From: Sphingomonas sp. IC-56
GTDB lineage: Bacteria > Pseudomonadota > Alphaproteobacteria > Sphingomonadales > Sphingomonadaceae
Assembly: GCF_021043375.1 (NCBI RefSeq)
Contig: NZ_JAJNDV010000007.1
Span: 120,299-184,298, forward strand
Reading direction: 5' to 3'
DNA: 64,000 nt
Below are positions 1 through 12,420 of the stretch, one piece after another (position 1 is the stretch's first letter; each line of letters begins with the position of its first letter). Under the pieces are notes generated by a model that saw only the letters and a program-made list of their open reading frames with translations, searched no databases and was not told where the DNA came from. The position numbers and the translations under genes are program-made.

Positions 1-873
1 GCGGGCGACATCGATGTGAGCTTCGAATTCTTCCCGCCCAAGAGCGAGAAGATGGAAGAAACGCTGTGGGAGTCGGTGCAGACGCTCTCGCCGCTCGGGC
101 CGCGCTTCGTGAGCGTCACCTATGGCGCGGGCGGGACCACGCGCGAGCGCACCCACAACACGGTGGCGCGGATCGCGCGCGAGACGGCGATCCCTGCCGC
201 CGCGCACCTCACCTGTGTCGAGGCGACCCGCGAGGAGATCGACCAGGTCGCGCAGGAATATTGGGCCGCGGGCGTGCGGCATATCGTCGCGCTGCGCGGG
301 GATTCGCCGCGTGCGGGCGAGAAGTACCGCACCCACCCGGGCGGGTATGAGAATGCCGCCGATCTGGTGGCCGGCCTTCGCAAGCTACACCCATTCGAGA
401 TTTCGGTCGCGGCCTATCCCGAATGCCATCCGGATTCCGAGCATGCCCAGGCGGATCTGGACAATCTGAAGCGCAAGATCGACGCTGGCGCCAACCGGGC
501 GATCACCCAGTTCTTCTTCGAGCCCGACACGTTTTTCCGCTTTCGCGACGATGCGATCAAGGCAGGGATCGATGCCGAGATCGTGCCGGGGATCATGCCG
601 GTGATGAACTATGCCAGCGTGGTGCGGATGTCGGCGATGTGCGGCACCGCGGTTCCGGCATGGATGGAGACGCTGTTCGAGGGGTTGGACGAGCATCCCG
701 CCGCGCGCCAGCTGGTGGCGGCGACGCTGACGGCCGAATTGTGCCGCAAGCTCTATGCCGGGGGTGTGCGGCAGTTTCACTTCTACACGCTCAACCGGGC
801 GGAGCTTAGCTACGCGATTTGTCACTTGCTGGGGGTTCGGCCCCGGGCGGCGGCGGGATTGGTCGCGGCTTAG
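1..873 (+). CDS. metF: Methylenetetrahydrofolate reductase, 5' end cut by window edge
   Basis: Reduces 5,10-methylenetetrahydrofolate to 5-methyltetrahydrofolate with an FAD-bound TIM barrel, supplying the methyl donor for methionine synthase. The reading frame is open to base 1 (AGDID precedes the conserved SFEFFPPK strand), so the GTG at 16 is probably internal and the true start lies upstream. The family motifs SFEFFPPKSEKME, SVTYGAGG, LRGD and the C-terminal HFYTLNR are all present. It is followed directly by both halves of methionine synthase in the same orientation, which fits an operon for the folate-methionine branch. The identity is secure; only the N-terminus is missing. Confidence 0.95.
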   Translation, partial: AGDIDVSFEFFPPKSEKMEETLWESVQTLSPLGPRFVSVTYGAGGTTRERTHNTVARIARETAIPAAAHLTCVEATREEIDQVAQEYWAAGVRHIVALRGDSPRAGEKYRTHPGGYENAADLVAGLRKLHPFEISVAAYPECHPDSEHAQADLDNLKRKIDAGANRAITQFFFEPDTFFRFRDDAIKAGIDAEIVPGIMPVMNYASVVRMSAMCGTAVPAWMETLFEGLDEHPAARQLVAATLTAELCRKLYAGGVRQFHFYTLNRAELSYAICHLLGVRPRAAAGLVAA

Positions 874-875
874 AA

Positions 876-1009
876 ATCCTCCCTGGAACGGGGAGGGGGA
901 CCAAGGCGCGAAGCGGCTTGGTGGAGGGGGCTCTCCGCGAGCGAGCCCCTTGCGGCAACCCCCCTCCACCATGCTTCGCATGGTCCCCCTCCCCTTTCCG
1001 GGGAGGATT
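876..1009. repeat. Palindromic repeat element, family A, copy 1
   Basis: GC-rich element filling the metF-metH gap. Reading left to right it has a CCTCCC/GGGGAGG hairpin, an inner hairpin bounded by ACCAAG and CTTGGT, a variable centre, then the same two modules inverted (inner hairpin ACCATGCTTCGCATGGT, outer CCTCCCC/CGGGGAGG). The two halves are inverted copies, so the whole can fold into one long cruciform or RNA stem. It starts 2 nt after the metF stop and ends about 12 nt before the next start codon. Other copies lie at 2076, 34465, 56517 and 59271. Confidence 0.85.
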
Positions 1010-1021
1010 GAGAGAAGTGAT

Positions 1022-2068
1022 ATGACTGCACGCGAGAAACTGCTGGCTGAGGCCGCCAAGCGCATCCTGATCACCGACGGCGCCTTTGGGACCGAGATCC
1101 AGAACTGGAAGCTCGACGAGGCGGCCTATGCGGGCGATCTGGGCCTCACGCACGACCAGAAGGGCAATAACGACATCCTCGCGCTGACCATGCCTGAGGT
1201 GCCCGCGTCGATCCACCGCGCCTATTTCGAGGCCGGAGCGGACATTGCCGAGACCAACACCTTCTCGGCAAACCGGATCAGCCAGGCCGATTACGGCGCC
1301 GAGCATCTGGTGCGCGCGATCAATGTCGAGAGCGCGAAGCTGGCGCGGGGAATCGCCGACGAGTTCGAGGCCAGGGACGGGCGGCCGCGCTTCGTGGCGG
1401 GCGCATTGGGGCCGACCAACAAGACGCTGTCGCTGTCGCCCGACGTCAACGACCCTGGCTTTCGCGAGATCGACTTCGACCATCTGAAGGACGTGTACCG
1501 CGAGCAGATCGACGCGCTGGTCGAGGGCGGGGTGGACTTCATCCTGATCGAGACGGTGTTCGATACGCTCAATGCCAAGGCCGGGGTCATGGCGGCGATC
1601 GAGGCGGGCAATGACCTGGGCCGCGACTTGCCGATCATGCTGTCGATGACGCTGACCGACCTGTCCGGGCGCAACCTGTCGGGCCACACGGTCGAGGCGT
1701 TCTGGCACGCGGTGCGGCATGCCAAGCCGGTGACGATCGGGCTTAATTGTTCGTTCGGGGCCGAGCAGCTGCGGCCGCATGTGAAGACGCTCTCGGCGCT
1801 CTGCGACACGCTGATCATGGTGTATCCTAATGCCGGGCTGCCCAACGAGCTTGGCGCCTATGACGAGGCGCCGGCGACGACCGCCGGACTGGTCAAGGAA
1901 TGGGCCGATGCGGGGCAGGTCAACGTTCTCGGCGGGTGCTGCGGGTCGACGCCGGCGCATATCGCGGCGATTGCGCAGGCGGTGAAGGACTTGGCCCCGC
2001 GGGCGATCCCCAAGCCGCCGGTGCAGACGCGGCTGGCCGGGCTGGAGCCGTTTACGATGGTGGCTTGA
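1022..2068 (+). CDS. metH: Methionine synthase, homocysteine-binding module (separate N-terminal half of MetH)
   Basis: This 348-residue protein corresponds to the N-terminal zinc/homocysteine S-methyltransferase barrel of cobalamin-dependent methionine synthase. It carries GAFGTEIQ near the N-terminus and the zinc-ligand cysteines in GLNCSFG (about residue 243) and GGCCGS (about residues 306-307). The ATG at 1022 begins MTAREKLL after an AGAGAAG ribosome site; an upstream in-frame extension runs through the repeat element and is not credible. The remaining MetH domains are encoded by the next gene, so the enzyme is split, an arrangement known in some alphaproteobacteria. The two products are expected to act together. 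Confidence 0.93.
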   Translation: MTAREKLLAEAAKRILITDGAFGTEIQNWKLDEAAYAGDLGLTHDQKGNNDILALTMPEVPASIHRAYFEAGADIAETNTFSANRISQADYGAEHLVRAINVESAKLARGIADEFEARDGRPRFVAGALGPTNKTLSLSPDVNDPGFREIDFDHLKDVYREQIDALVEGGVDFILIETVFDTLNAKAGVMAAIEAGNDLGRDLPIMLSMTLTDLSGRNLSGHTVEAFWHAVRHAKPVTIGLNCSFGAEQLRPHVKTLSALCDTLIMVYPNAGLPNELGAYDEAPATTAGLVKEWADAGQVNVLGGCCGSTPAHIAAIAQAVKDLAPRAIPKPPVQTRLAGLEPFTMVA

Positions 2069-2075
2069 ACCTCAA

Positions 2076-2207
2076 ATCCTCCCCCGGAGGGGGAGGAGGA
2101 CCAGCGAAGCTGGTGGAGGGGTAGTCTCCGCACGCTGGCCGGTTCGTTTGTTGCAACTACCCCTCCACCGCCTTTGGCGGTCCCCCTCCCCCTCCGGGGG
2201 AGGATCT
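2076..2207. repeat. Palindromic repeat element, family A, copy 2
   Basis: Fills the gap between the two metH genes. The outer hairpins are CCTCCCCC/GGGGGAGG on both sides. The inner hairpins are ACCAGCGAAGCTGGT on the left and ACCGCCTTTGGCGGT on the right; these differ from copy 1 but are equally palindromic. It begins 7 nt after the metH N-part stop and ends 13 nt before the next ATG, so it should be transcribed inside the operon mRNA. Confidence 0.85.
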
Positions 2208-2220
2208 AGAGAAGAGAAGC

Positions 2221-4893
<2,673 letters not shown>

Positions 4894-4933
4894 GCGGGTG
4901 GCGCGGCGGCGGCGGGGCCGCTAACCGGAGGGG

Positions 4934-5965
4934 ATGGAATCCTCACCCCTTCGCCTGCGGCTCGACGGCGCCGCGCTGGTGCACAATTGGAAGACCCTGG
5001 CGGCAATGAGCGGCACCGCTGCGTGCGGCGCGGCGGTGAAGGCCGATGGCTATGGGCTGGGCGCGCGCGAGGTGGTGCGGCGGCTGGCGGCGGCAGGGTG
5101 CCGGAACTTTTTCGTGGCGCATTGGAGTGAGGCGCGGGCGCTGGCGGACCTGGGCGTGCAGCTGTCGGTGCTGCATGGGGTGCGCGCAGAGGACATGGCC
5201 GACCGGCCTGACGGTGCGCGGCCGGTGTTGAACTCACCCGAACAGGTGCGGCGCTGGCGCGAGGCTGGCGGTGGCGTGTGCGACGTGATGGTCGACACCG
5301 GCATGAACCGGCTAGGCGTGTCGGTGGAAGACATTGCCGCGGGGCTGCTCGACGGTCTCGCGGTCGAGACGCTGATGAGCCACCTTGCCTGCGCCGACGA
5401 GGACAGCGTCTTGAACGAGCGCCAGCGCCAGCGGTTCGCCGCACTGCGCGGGCGGACGGGGGCGCCGCGGATGAGCCTGGCCAATTCGGCAGGAATCGCG
5501 CTTGGGTCGGACTACCACTTCGACCTGACCCGACCGGGGCTGGCGCTATATGGCGGCATTGCGCGCCGCGAGTTCGCCAACAGCATCCGGCAGGTTGTTC
5601 AGCCCGAGGCGCAGGTGTTGCAAAGGCGTACCGTCCGCGCGGGGGAGAGCGTGGGCTACAACGCCACCTTCACTGCGCCAACGGACATGGACGTGGCGAT
5701 CCTCAACATCGGCTATGCCGACGGCTATCTGCGGTGCTTCTCAGGCAAGGGGCGGGCGTGGTTCGACGGCGTCGAGCTGCCGGTGCTTGGGCGGGTGTCG
5801 ATGGACTTGGTCGCGGTGGGTGTGGATGCGGCGCCTACGCTGCGCGAAAGTGACTGGGCTGCACTAAACTATGCGCTGCCGGAGACCGCAGCGCTGAGCG
5901 GGCTGTCGCAATATGAGCTGCTCACCGGGCTGGGAGCTCGCTACCAGCCCGTTTGGTCGCACTGA
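4934..5965 (+). CDS. alr: Alanine racemase
   Basis: PLP-dependent interconversion of L- and D-alanine for peptidoglycan. The PLP lysine lies in AVKADGYGLG (Lys36) and the second catalytic tyrosine in SVGYNATF (Tyr242). DTGMNRLG, HLACAD, LSLANSAG-type and GRVSMD motifs are also present. At 343 residues it is slightly short for the family. The start follows CCGGAGGGG, 41 nt after metH, so it may be cotranscribed. A strong hairpin follows the stop. Whether it is the biosynthetic or a catabolic isozyme cannot be told from sequence. Confidence 0.93.
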   Translation: MESSPLRLRLDGAALVHNWKTLAAMSGTAACGAAVKADGYGLGAREVVRRLAAAGCRNFFVAHWSEARALADLGVQLSVLHGVRAEDMADRPDGARPVLNSPEQVRRWREAGGGVCDVMVDTGMNRLGVSVEDIAAGLLDGLAVETLMSHLACADEDSVLNERQRQRFAALRGRTGAPRMSLANSAGIALGSDYHFDLTRPGLALYGGIARREFANSIRQVVQPEAQVLQRRTVRAGESVGYNATFTAPTDMDVAILNIGYADGYLRCFSGKGRAWFDGVELPVLGRVSMDLVAVGVDAAPTLRESDWAALNYALPETAALSGLSQYELLTGLGARYQPVWSH

Positions 5966-5966
5966 A

Positions 5967-5998
5967 CAAAAAAAGGGCCGCTCCCGAAGGAGCGGCCC
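5967..5998 (-). terminator. Intrinsic terminator between convergent alr and TonB receptor
   Basis: A perfect 10-bp stem, GGGCCGCTCC / GGAGCGGCCC, with a CGAA loop on the plus strand (TTCG on the minus strand), flanked by eight A residues on the left. Read on the minus strand this is a stem followed by a U run, the classical terminator for the receptor gene. The stem alone may also stop alr transcripts. Confidence 0.88.
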
Positions 5999-6018
5999 GA
6001 TGTTGAGCGGTGAAGTGC

Positions 6019-9000
6019 TTAGAACTTCGTGCTCAGGGTCACCTTATAACGGCGACCGATCTGATCGTAGTAATCAGCGAACCGATAGCCGAGATCGCCT
6101 GCCGTGGTCTGGTCGAGCAGGTTGCTCGCGGTCAGCTGGATTCGGAAGTTCTCGTTCGCATCGATTCCGAGCGCGAAGTCGATGTTGTTCGTCGTCGGAT
6201 AGCGGCTGTACGGATACTGCTCGGTGGTGGCCGGCAGACCGCTCACGAAGATCCGGGTCGGCGACTGCCGGTTCCAGGTGATCTGACCGAACGCCCCTGC
6301 ATGCTCGTAGCGGAGCGATGCCTGAGTTTCGAGCGACGGACGTCCGAAGGTACCTGCGCTGGACAGGGTATCGTCGAACTGACCCGAAGACGAGCTGTCA
6401 TACTTGATCAGATAGTAGGCGCTGCCGTTCAGGATGAGTCGGTCGGAACCGATGTTCATCCGATACGATCCGGTGAAGTTGATCGCCTCGATCTTGATGC
6501 CGCCCAGGTTCAGGAAGCCTGCCTGGTAGCCATTGTTGATCTGGAAGGCCGCATCACGCGAGAACTGCGAGCAGGTGTTGACGCCCACTGCTGCCGACGG
6601 ATCGGGGTAGGTGGTGCTGTCGTAGCAGGTCCGCAGCACGTCATTGATGCCAACCGGTACGATCGTATCGTCAAGGCGCAGGTTGAAGTAATCGGCCGTC
6701 AGAGTCAGCCCTTCGATCCAGCGCGGACGAAGTCCTACGCCGACGGTCCAGCTCGTGCCACGCTCTGGAACCAGCCCCGGCGAGCCGGAATAGGTGCCCT
6801 GCAGGCCGGTGCCGGCTGCCACGAAGTTCCGCAGGAACTCGTTGGCCGATGCTGCGTCGGTTGCATTGCCGTTGGCGATCACTGCCGCGACGCAGTTTGC
6901 ACGACGAGTCGTTGCGAGTGCGCCGGAGTCGATGTTCGCCGGGCTGCAATAGTCGGTCGGAGTCGAGAAGACCGGCTGGCCACCGAGGAAGAGCTCCACG
7001 ATCGAAGGCTGGCGGACCGACTTGGTGTAGTTGCCGCGGAAGCGGATGTCGCGCACCGGCTCCCAGCTGCCGCCCAGCGTGTAGATCGTGTTCCAGTCCC
7101 CGCTTGCCTCCGGGCTGACCAGATTACCGGCAAGCGTGCGATATTCGCCTGCTTGACCGCTCTGCTTGGAGACGCGGATGCCCGGGTTGAACTCGAGCTT
7201 GCCGAGAAAACCGAGGAAGTCATCGCCGGTGATCGGCACGACCAACTCGCCACCGAATTCATAGGTTTCGGTGAACGCATCGGTGTTTGCCGACGGTGCC
7301 GAACGCGAGCGCCCGAGCTGATTGAGCGAGTCGCTCATGAAGCTGAGGTGATCGCGGCGGTACTCGCCGTTCGCGTTTACCTGAAGCGTGCCAGCGGGTA
7401 GATCGAACAGTCCGCCGCCGACCGACGCCTGGATGAAGGTCTGCTCCGACATGTTCCGGAATTCGGAAATGTTCGTCACATAGGCCTTCGAGGCTTCAGA
7501 CATCTGGTTGTAGCCGAACGGGTTCAGCGGACGGCAGCCGTTGATCATTTCCTGGGTGATCGTCGGCGTGACGAGCGTCTCCGTCGGGACACCGTCGGCA
7601 CCAACCACGCGGGTGATGTTCTCGGAAATGCCGATCGGCGAACGGCCCAGATACTGGTTCGGGAAGAGCTGGGCGCGGCAGATGATGTTGCCATTGGCAG
7701 GCCCGCCGCGAGCGGCGCCCTCATCAACCGCGTCGAGCGCCAGCTGATACTCGACGTCGGCGATGCCAGCCGAGCGCGTGTTCTGCTTGGAGTTGCCATA
7801 GGTGGCGGAGAATTCCGCGTTCCACGACTTGCCGAACAGATTGAAATCGGCGCTCAGGCCGCCGAGAATCCGGTAGGTTTCCGAGCGCTGCGTGTATTGG
7901 TTCGCACCCAGAATGTCCTGGTTCTGGCGCGTAACCACGAAGTTGCCCTGGTTCGTTGCACCCGGCGCGATGCCGACGGAGCTCAGAACTGCGCGATCGG
8001 CGCTATCAAGGAACGGGTTGTCGTAGTTCAGCAGCAGCGGTGCATTTTCCTGCGTGTTGGTCAGGAAGTTCTGCGCGCCCGCGATGTTCCCCAGCGACCG
8101 GTTCAGGACCTTGGCATAGGTGTTCTCGGTGAAGAACTTGATGTTGTCGGTGATCTTGAAGCTGGCATTGCCGTTGAAGACATACCGGTCCTGCTGCGTG
8201 CGCAGCACCGTGTTTTCCAGGCTGCGGCGGAAGCCGCCATTGCCACCGCGCGCGGCACCGATCGTCAGCGGCGAATTGCCGCTGACCGGACCCGAGAAGG
8301 TGTACGGACGCAGCGAGCCGTCGTCGTTGAATTCAAGCGGGACCGCCACATAGGGCAGTACTTGGTTGACGGGAACGCGCACCGTGGTGCCGTTCACCTT
8401 CACATCCACCAGCGAGGTGTCGGTGTTGGCGATCCGCGGCACGTCGGGTGCGAAGGTGCCGATGAAGTAGTTCAGGTTCGTGTTGGGATTGGCGGCCAGG
8501 AATTCACGCGCGGTGAACCGGTTGGCCTGGAGCAGGTTGACTGCCAGCGTCGACTGTTGTGCCGCGGTTGCGCCCGCAGGAGCAGTGACACCGTAAGCCG
8601 CGAACACCTGCGCTGCAGTGACGCCCGTCGGAAGGGCAGTCGGCGCAAAGGTGGTGAAGGGCACGTTGGCGGCCGGCGTGGTACGCCCGTTCAGGCCATT
8701 GCCCGAAAGATTGCCGATGGCAGTGCCGTTGTTATACGCAAGCCCGACGCCGGGAGTGCCTTGGATGACCTGACCCGACGTAACCCAGTAGCCGTTGTTG
8801 TTCGTCCCGATGGTGGTGCGGCCGCCGGTGGCATTGGTCGCGTTGATCGCGAAGCCCACGGGCGCGAGACCGTTCCGGAACGTGATGTAATTGCTGGTCC
8901 GCAGCGTGGTGCCAGAACCCGAGGTGATCGGCGTGTAAGGCGTATAGAAGTTCGTGCTGTTGACGTTGAGCACCGTGCCCGGATTGCTCAGCGTCTGCGT

Positions 9001-9936
9001 GACGAGGCCGAGCCCGAACAGCGTGGAGGCCTGACCATCATCGGAGGCGCGCAGGAACGCACCGTTGTTCGCACCGTTGATGTCGATGATCGACGTGCCG
9101 GTGAAGTTCGGGTTGCGGACGCCGCCATTGAACGGGTTGTTATAGGTGCCGGGGCGAATATTGCGGAAATCGCGCGACACGGCTTGCAGACCGTCGTTGC
9201 GGCTATACTCGCCCGACAGCGTGATGTTCAGCCGGTCGTCCATGAAGTTCTTACCGGCGAGCAGGCTCAGCTGGTACTGGCCAGCATCGCCGCGCTCCGA
9301 AATGCCCGACACGGCACGTGCGCGCAGGCCCTCGAAATCGTCCAGCAGGATGTAGTTGACCACGCCCGCAACTGCGTCCGCGCCGTACGCTGCGGCGCCG
9401 CCAACGGTGACCACGTCGATCCTATCGATCAGCGAGGACGGGATGACGTTAACGTCTACCTGGCTTCCGGTCTCGTTGCCGGCGACGAACAGCGATCCGG
9501 CGTTGCCCGAAACGAAGCGGCGACCGTTGACCAGCGTCAGCGTGCGTGCCGTGCCGAGATCCAGGAGATCGACGAATGCAGCGCCCAGGCTGGCGGTCTG
9601 GCCGCCATTGTTGCCGTTCAGCGGGCTGGCGCCATTGCCTACCAGCGGAATGTCGTTCAGCGCCTCGAGCGCGTTGGTGAAGCCGCGCGTCTCAATCGAC
9701 TGCGCTCCGACCTGCACGCCCGGGAGGATGCCCTCCGTTTCAGGGCGACGGATGCGCGAACCGGTAACAAGAACCTCGTTCGTACCCTCGTCCTGCGTGA
9801 CGTCGTCATTGCCTTCGGCCGACGTCTGCTGATCCTGGTTGGCTTCGAGCGGCTCTGCCTGCGCGAAAGCGGCGTGCGGGAACAGGAACGCGGCGCTCGC
9901 AAGCGCGGTCGCTCCCATCAAGTGAGATAGTTTCAT
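6019..9936 (-). CDS. TonB-dependent outer membrane receptor, very large
   Basis: Start ATG at 9936 gives a clear signal peptide (MKLSHLMGATAL... ending AFA-QA) and 1305 residues. After it come a TonB-box-like EVLVTGSRI, a plug domain (TLTLVNGRRFVSG, VDVNVIP, IDVVTVGGAAAYGADAVAGVVNYIL) and a long beta barrel ending in aromatic F (VTLSTKF). Typical receptors are 700-1000 residues; the extra length lies in the first barrel half, which is rich in Asn/Gly/Thr loops. It imports an unknown ligand using TonB energy. No enzyme or regulator next to it indicates the substrate. The 5' region has a GGGGC/GCCCC hairpin at 9949-9963 and no obvious SD. Long plus-strand frames opposite it are shadows. Confidence 0.92.
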   Translation of the reverse strand: MKLSHLMGATALASAAFLFPHAAFAQAEPLEANQDQQTSAEGNDDVTQDEGTNEVLVTGSRIRRPETEGILPGVQVGAQSIETRGFTNALEALNDIPLVGNGASPLNGNNGGQTASLGAAFVDLLDLGTARTLTLVNGRRFVSGNAGSLFVAGNETGSQVDVNVIPSSLIDRIDVVTVGGAAAYGADAVAGVVNYILLDDFEGLRARAVSGISERGDAGQYQLSLLAGKNFMDDRLNITLSGEYSRNDGLQAVSRDFRNIRPGTYNNPFNGGVRNPNFTGTSIIDINGANNGAFLRASDDGQASTLFGLGLVTQTLSNPGTVLNVNSTNFYTPYTPITSGSGTTLRTSNYITFRNGLAPVGFAINATNATGGRTTIGTNNNGYWVTSGQVIQGTPGVGLAYNNGTAIGNLSGNGLNGRTTPAANVPFTTFAPTALPTGVTAAQVFAAYGVTAPAGATAAQQSTLAVNLLQANRFTAREFLAANPNTNLNYFIGTFAPDVPRIANTDTSLVDVKVNGTTVRVPVNQVLPYVAVPLEFNDDGSLRPYTFSGPVSGNSPLTIGAARGGNGGFRRSLENTVLRTQQDRYVFNGNASFKITDNIKFFTENTYAKVLNRSLGNIAGAQNFLTNTQENAPLLLNYDNPFLDSADRAVLSSVGIAPGATNQGNFVVTRQNQDILGANQYTQRSETYRILGGLSADFNLFGKSWNAEFSATYGNSKQNTRSAGIADVEYQLALDAVDEGAARGGPANGNIICRAQLFPNQYLGRSPIGISENITRVVGADGVPTETLVTPTITQEMINGCRPLNPFGYNQMSEASKAYVTNISEFRNMSEQTFIQASVGGGLFDLPAGTLQVNANGEYRRDHLSFMSDSLNQLGRSRSAPSANTDAFTETYEFGGELVVPITGDDFLGFLGKLEFNPGIRVSKQSGQAGEYRTLAGNLVSPEASGDWNTIYTLGGSWEPVRDIRFRGNYTKSVRQPSIVELFLGGQPVFSTPTDYCSPANIDSGALATTRRANCVAAVIANGNATDAASANEFLRNFVAAGTGLQGTYSGSPGLVPERGTSWTVGVGLRPRWIEGLTLTADYFNLRLDDTIVPVGINDVLRTCYDSTTYPDPSAAVGVNTCSQFSRDAAFQINNGYQAGFLNLGGIKIEAINFTGSYRMNIGSDRLILNGSAYYLIKYDSSSSGQFDDTLSSAGTFGRPSLETQASLRYEHAGAFGQITWNRQSPTRIFVSGLPATTEQYPYSRYPTTNNIDFALGIDANENFRIQLTASNLLDQTTAGDLGYRFADYYDQIGRRYKVTLSTKF

Positions 9937-10124
9937 TATAATTGCCCCGGGGCGATATGCCCCCGAGCAATGAAAATGCTTAGCGCCTCCGGCGGCAAGC
10001 ATGATTATGATATTGCCGGACTTTGTGGCCCGGTGTTGCACGAATGTTACAGTAGGGGTGCTATTGTTGCGCTTGCAGCAACCTTCCAGCAACATTCGTA
10101 AACCAGCTCATCTGCCGAGATGCC

Positions 10125-11306
10125 TCACCGTTCCACACACATCGCGATTCCCATGCCGCCGCCGATGCACAGAGTCGCGAGTCCCCGCTTCGCGTCGCGG
10201 CGTCCCATTTCGTGGAGCAGCGTAGTGAGCACCCGGGCGCCGCTGGCGCCGATCGGGTGACCGATGGCAATGGCGCCGCCGTTGACGTTGACCTTTTGCG
10301 CGTCCCAGCCGAGCTCCTTGCCGACGGCAAGTGCTTGAGCGGCAAAGGCTTCGTTGGCTTCGATGAGATCGAGGTCGGCGACTTGCCAGCCGGCCTTTTC
10401 CAGCGCGCGGCGGGTGGCGGGGACGGGGCCGATGCCCATGATGGAGGGGTCGACGCCCGCACTTGCCCAGCTGGCGATGCGTGCCAGGATCGGGGCGCCG
10501 CGGCGTTCGGCTTCGTCGCGGCGCATCACCACCAGCGCGGCTGCGCCGTCATTGATACCCGAGGCGTTGGCGGCGGTGACGGTGCCATCCTTTTTGAAGG
10601 CGGGACGCAGGCCGGCGATGCCCTCAACGGCCGCGCCGGCGCGGATATATTCGTCCTGGTCGACGATCGTGTCGCTCTTGCGGCCCTTGACCGTGACGGG
10701 GGCGATCTCGTCGGCGAAGCGGCCTTCGGCACGGGCGCGCTCGGCCAGGTTCTGCGAGCGGACGGCGAAGGCGTCCTGATCGTCGCGAGTGACCTGGAAC
10801 TGCTCGGCCAGGTTCTCGGCGGTGATGCCCATGTGATAGCCGTTGAAGACGTCGGTCAGGCCGTCCTTGATCATGGTGTCGACCAGCGCGAGATCGCCCA
10901 TCTTGGTACCTGGGCGGAGCGACTGGGCGTGGGTGCTCATCGACATGGATTCCTGGCCACCGGCGACGACGATGGTCGCGTCGCCCGTGGCGATCGCCTG
11001 ATAGGCGAGCGCGACGGCGCGGAGGCCCGATCCGCAGACCTGCTGCACGCCCCAGGCGGGCACTTCCTTGGGGATGCCGGCGGCCATGGAGGCCTGGCGC
11101 GCGGGGTTCTGACCCTGCGCGGCGGTGAGCACCTGGCCGAGGATGACTTCGGAGACTTCCTCGCCCTTGACGTTCGCCTGGGCGAGCGCCGCTTGAATCG
11201 CGGCGCGGCCGAGCTCGTGCGCGGGGACGGTGGCGAAGGCGCCGAGGAAGCTGCCGACAGGCGTGCGCTTGGCGGCGGTGATGACGATGTCGGCGGGCGA
11301 GGTCAT
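10125..11306 (-). CDS. phaA: Acetyl-CoA C-acetyltransferase (beta-ketothiolase)
   Basis: A 393-residue thiolase that condenses two acetyl-CoA to acetoacetyl-CoA. The catalytic residues are visible: nucleophile Cys91 in QQVCGSG, His350 in IGHPIGASG and Cys380 in CIGGGMG. The length is exactly typical. It lies just downstream of the PHA synthase on the same strand (32-nt gap) and next to phaR, so a role in polyhydroxybutyrate synthesis is likely. A degradative acetyl-CoA acetyltransferase (AtoB-like) role cannot be excluded because no phaB is present here. Confidence 0.92.
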   Translation of the reverse strand: MTSPADIVITAAKRTPVGSFLGAFATVPAHELGRAAIQAALAQANVKGEEVSEVILGQVLTAAQGQNPARQASMAAGIPKEVPAWGVQQVCGSGLRAVALAYQAIATGDATIVVAGGQESMSMSTHAQSLRPGTKMGDLALVDTMIKDGLTDVFNGYHMGITAENLAEQFQVTRDDQDAFAVRSQNLAERARAEGRFADEIAPVTVKGRKSDTIVDQDEYIRAGAAVEGIAGLRPAFKKDGTVTAANASGINDGAAALVVMRRDEAERRGAPILARIASWASAGVDPSIMGIGPVPATRRALEKAGWQVADLDLIEANEAFAAQALAVGKELGWDAQKVNVNGGAIAIGHPIGASGARVLTTLLHEMGRRDAKRGLATLCIGGGMGIAMCVER

Positions 11307-11338
11307 GGCGGGGTTCCTGCGGAAGGTCTGGTAGAGGG

Positions 11339-12406
11339 TTATCTAGAGGCCGGAAGCGCGGTTAGCCAGTCCGCCAGCGGCTGCCACAGCGCGGTGCGGC
11401 CGCGGCTGCCGACGACCATGCCGACATGGCCGAGCGCAGACTCGAACACTGTGCCGGCGCTCGGCGCGCTGGCGGCGGGGACGATGCGGTCGGTGGTGGA
11501 GACGAAGGCGAGGGTCGGGCAGCTGAGCGCGCGCGGATCGACGCTTCGGCCCTCTACTTGCCAGGCGCCGGTGCCGGGGAGGTCGGCGGTGAAGAAGTCG
11601 TCGAACAGCTGGCGGCCGGTGGCCCAGGTGAGCGGGGCGCCGCCATTGGCCCAGTCCTCCAGCACGACGAATGCGCGGGCAGCGGCGCTGGAGGGGGGCA
11701 GGCGGCCGAAGCGTTCGAACTTGGCCACGGTGCGCGCGGGGTCGAGCTGCCAGAAGCCGGCCTGGAGGACCTCCATTGGCATCAGCCCGAGCTGGCGGGA
11801 GGGGCGGCGGGCCTGCGCCCAGAGCGCGGCGGCGGACTGCGTCGCCTCGCCATAGGCGCGGAAGTGCCAGGGGGCGGCGATGGTGGCGAGCCCGGCGGTT
11901 TCGGTCACGCTGGCAGCGGCGATGGCGAGCGTGCCGCCCAGGCAATAGCCGACCAGCACCGGCGGGCGCGGAAGGCTGCGCAGCATCGGGAGCAGCAATC
12001 GCTCGACATGCGCGGTGACGTCCATGTCGCGCTCGGCGGGCGTGGGAGTGCCCCAGTCGACCAGCATCGGTCGCACGCCCTGGCGGCTGAGCCAGCGCAG
12101 CAGCGAGTTGCCGCGGGCGAGGTCGAGCACTTGCGGCGGATTGATCAGCGAGGGGACGAACACCACCGGCCGCCCGGTACCGCCATAGTCGCGCAGCCGG
12201 GCGCGGCCGCTGGCGGCGATGGCGGGTTTGGGCGGGCGCGGCGCGGGGCGTGGCGCGGTCTGATAGCGGCGAAGACCTGCCAGTGCCGCGGCGCGGCGCT
12301 CAGGCGATGCCGCGGTTTCGTCCCGCAATAGGGCGAGGAACAAGGGCAGCGGGCGCGGCCCGTGTTGCGGCGCAGAATGAAAGTCTGATAGGGTTGCTGC
12401 AATCAC
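11339..12406 (-). CDS. phaC: Short PhaC-type polyhydroxyalkanoate synthase / alpha-beta hydrolase
   Basis: Alpha/beta-hydrolase protein with the PHA-synthase lipase box GYCLGG (nucleophile Cys about 155), the PhaC-like block [14 protein letters not shown] and DWGTP, a late Asp in STTDRIVP and a late His in LGHVGM. At about 355 residues it lacks the long N-terminal domain of class I synthases and resembles class III PhaC in size, but no phaE is adjacent. The start is uncertain: GTG 12406 is chosen because the upstream ATG-like option at 12436 would overlap phaR; a TTG at 12343 is another choice. The neighbouring thiolase and phaR support the PHA assignment. Confidence 0.8.
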   Translation of the reverse strand: MIAATLSDFHSAPQHGPRPLPLFLALLRDETAASPERRAAALAGLRRYQTAPRPAPRPPKPAIAASGRARLRDYGGTGRPVVFVPSLINPPQVLDLARGNSLLRWLSRQGVRPMLVDWGTPTPAERDMDVTAHVERLLLPMLRSLPRPPVLVGYCLGGTLAIAAASVTETAGLATIAAPWHFRAYGEATQSAAALWAQARRPSRQLGLMPMEVLQAGFWQLDPARTVAKFERFGRLPPSSAAARAFVVLEDWANGGAPLTWATGRQLFDDFFTADLPGTGAWQVEGRSVDPRALSCPTLAFVSTTDRIVPAASAPSAGTVFESALGHVGMVVGSRGRTALWQPLADWLTALPASR

Positions 12407-12420
12407 GCGAGAGGGTCCCC

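Noticed and set aside
6010..9930. Long plus-strand frames (463 and 677 codons) opposite the TonB receptor
   Set aside because: Shadows of the receptor gene, with no conserved motif.
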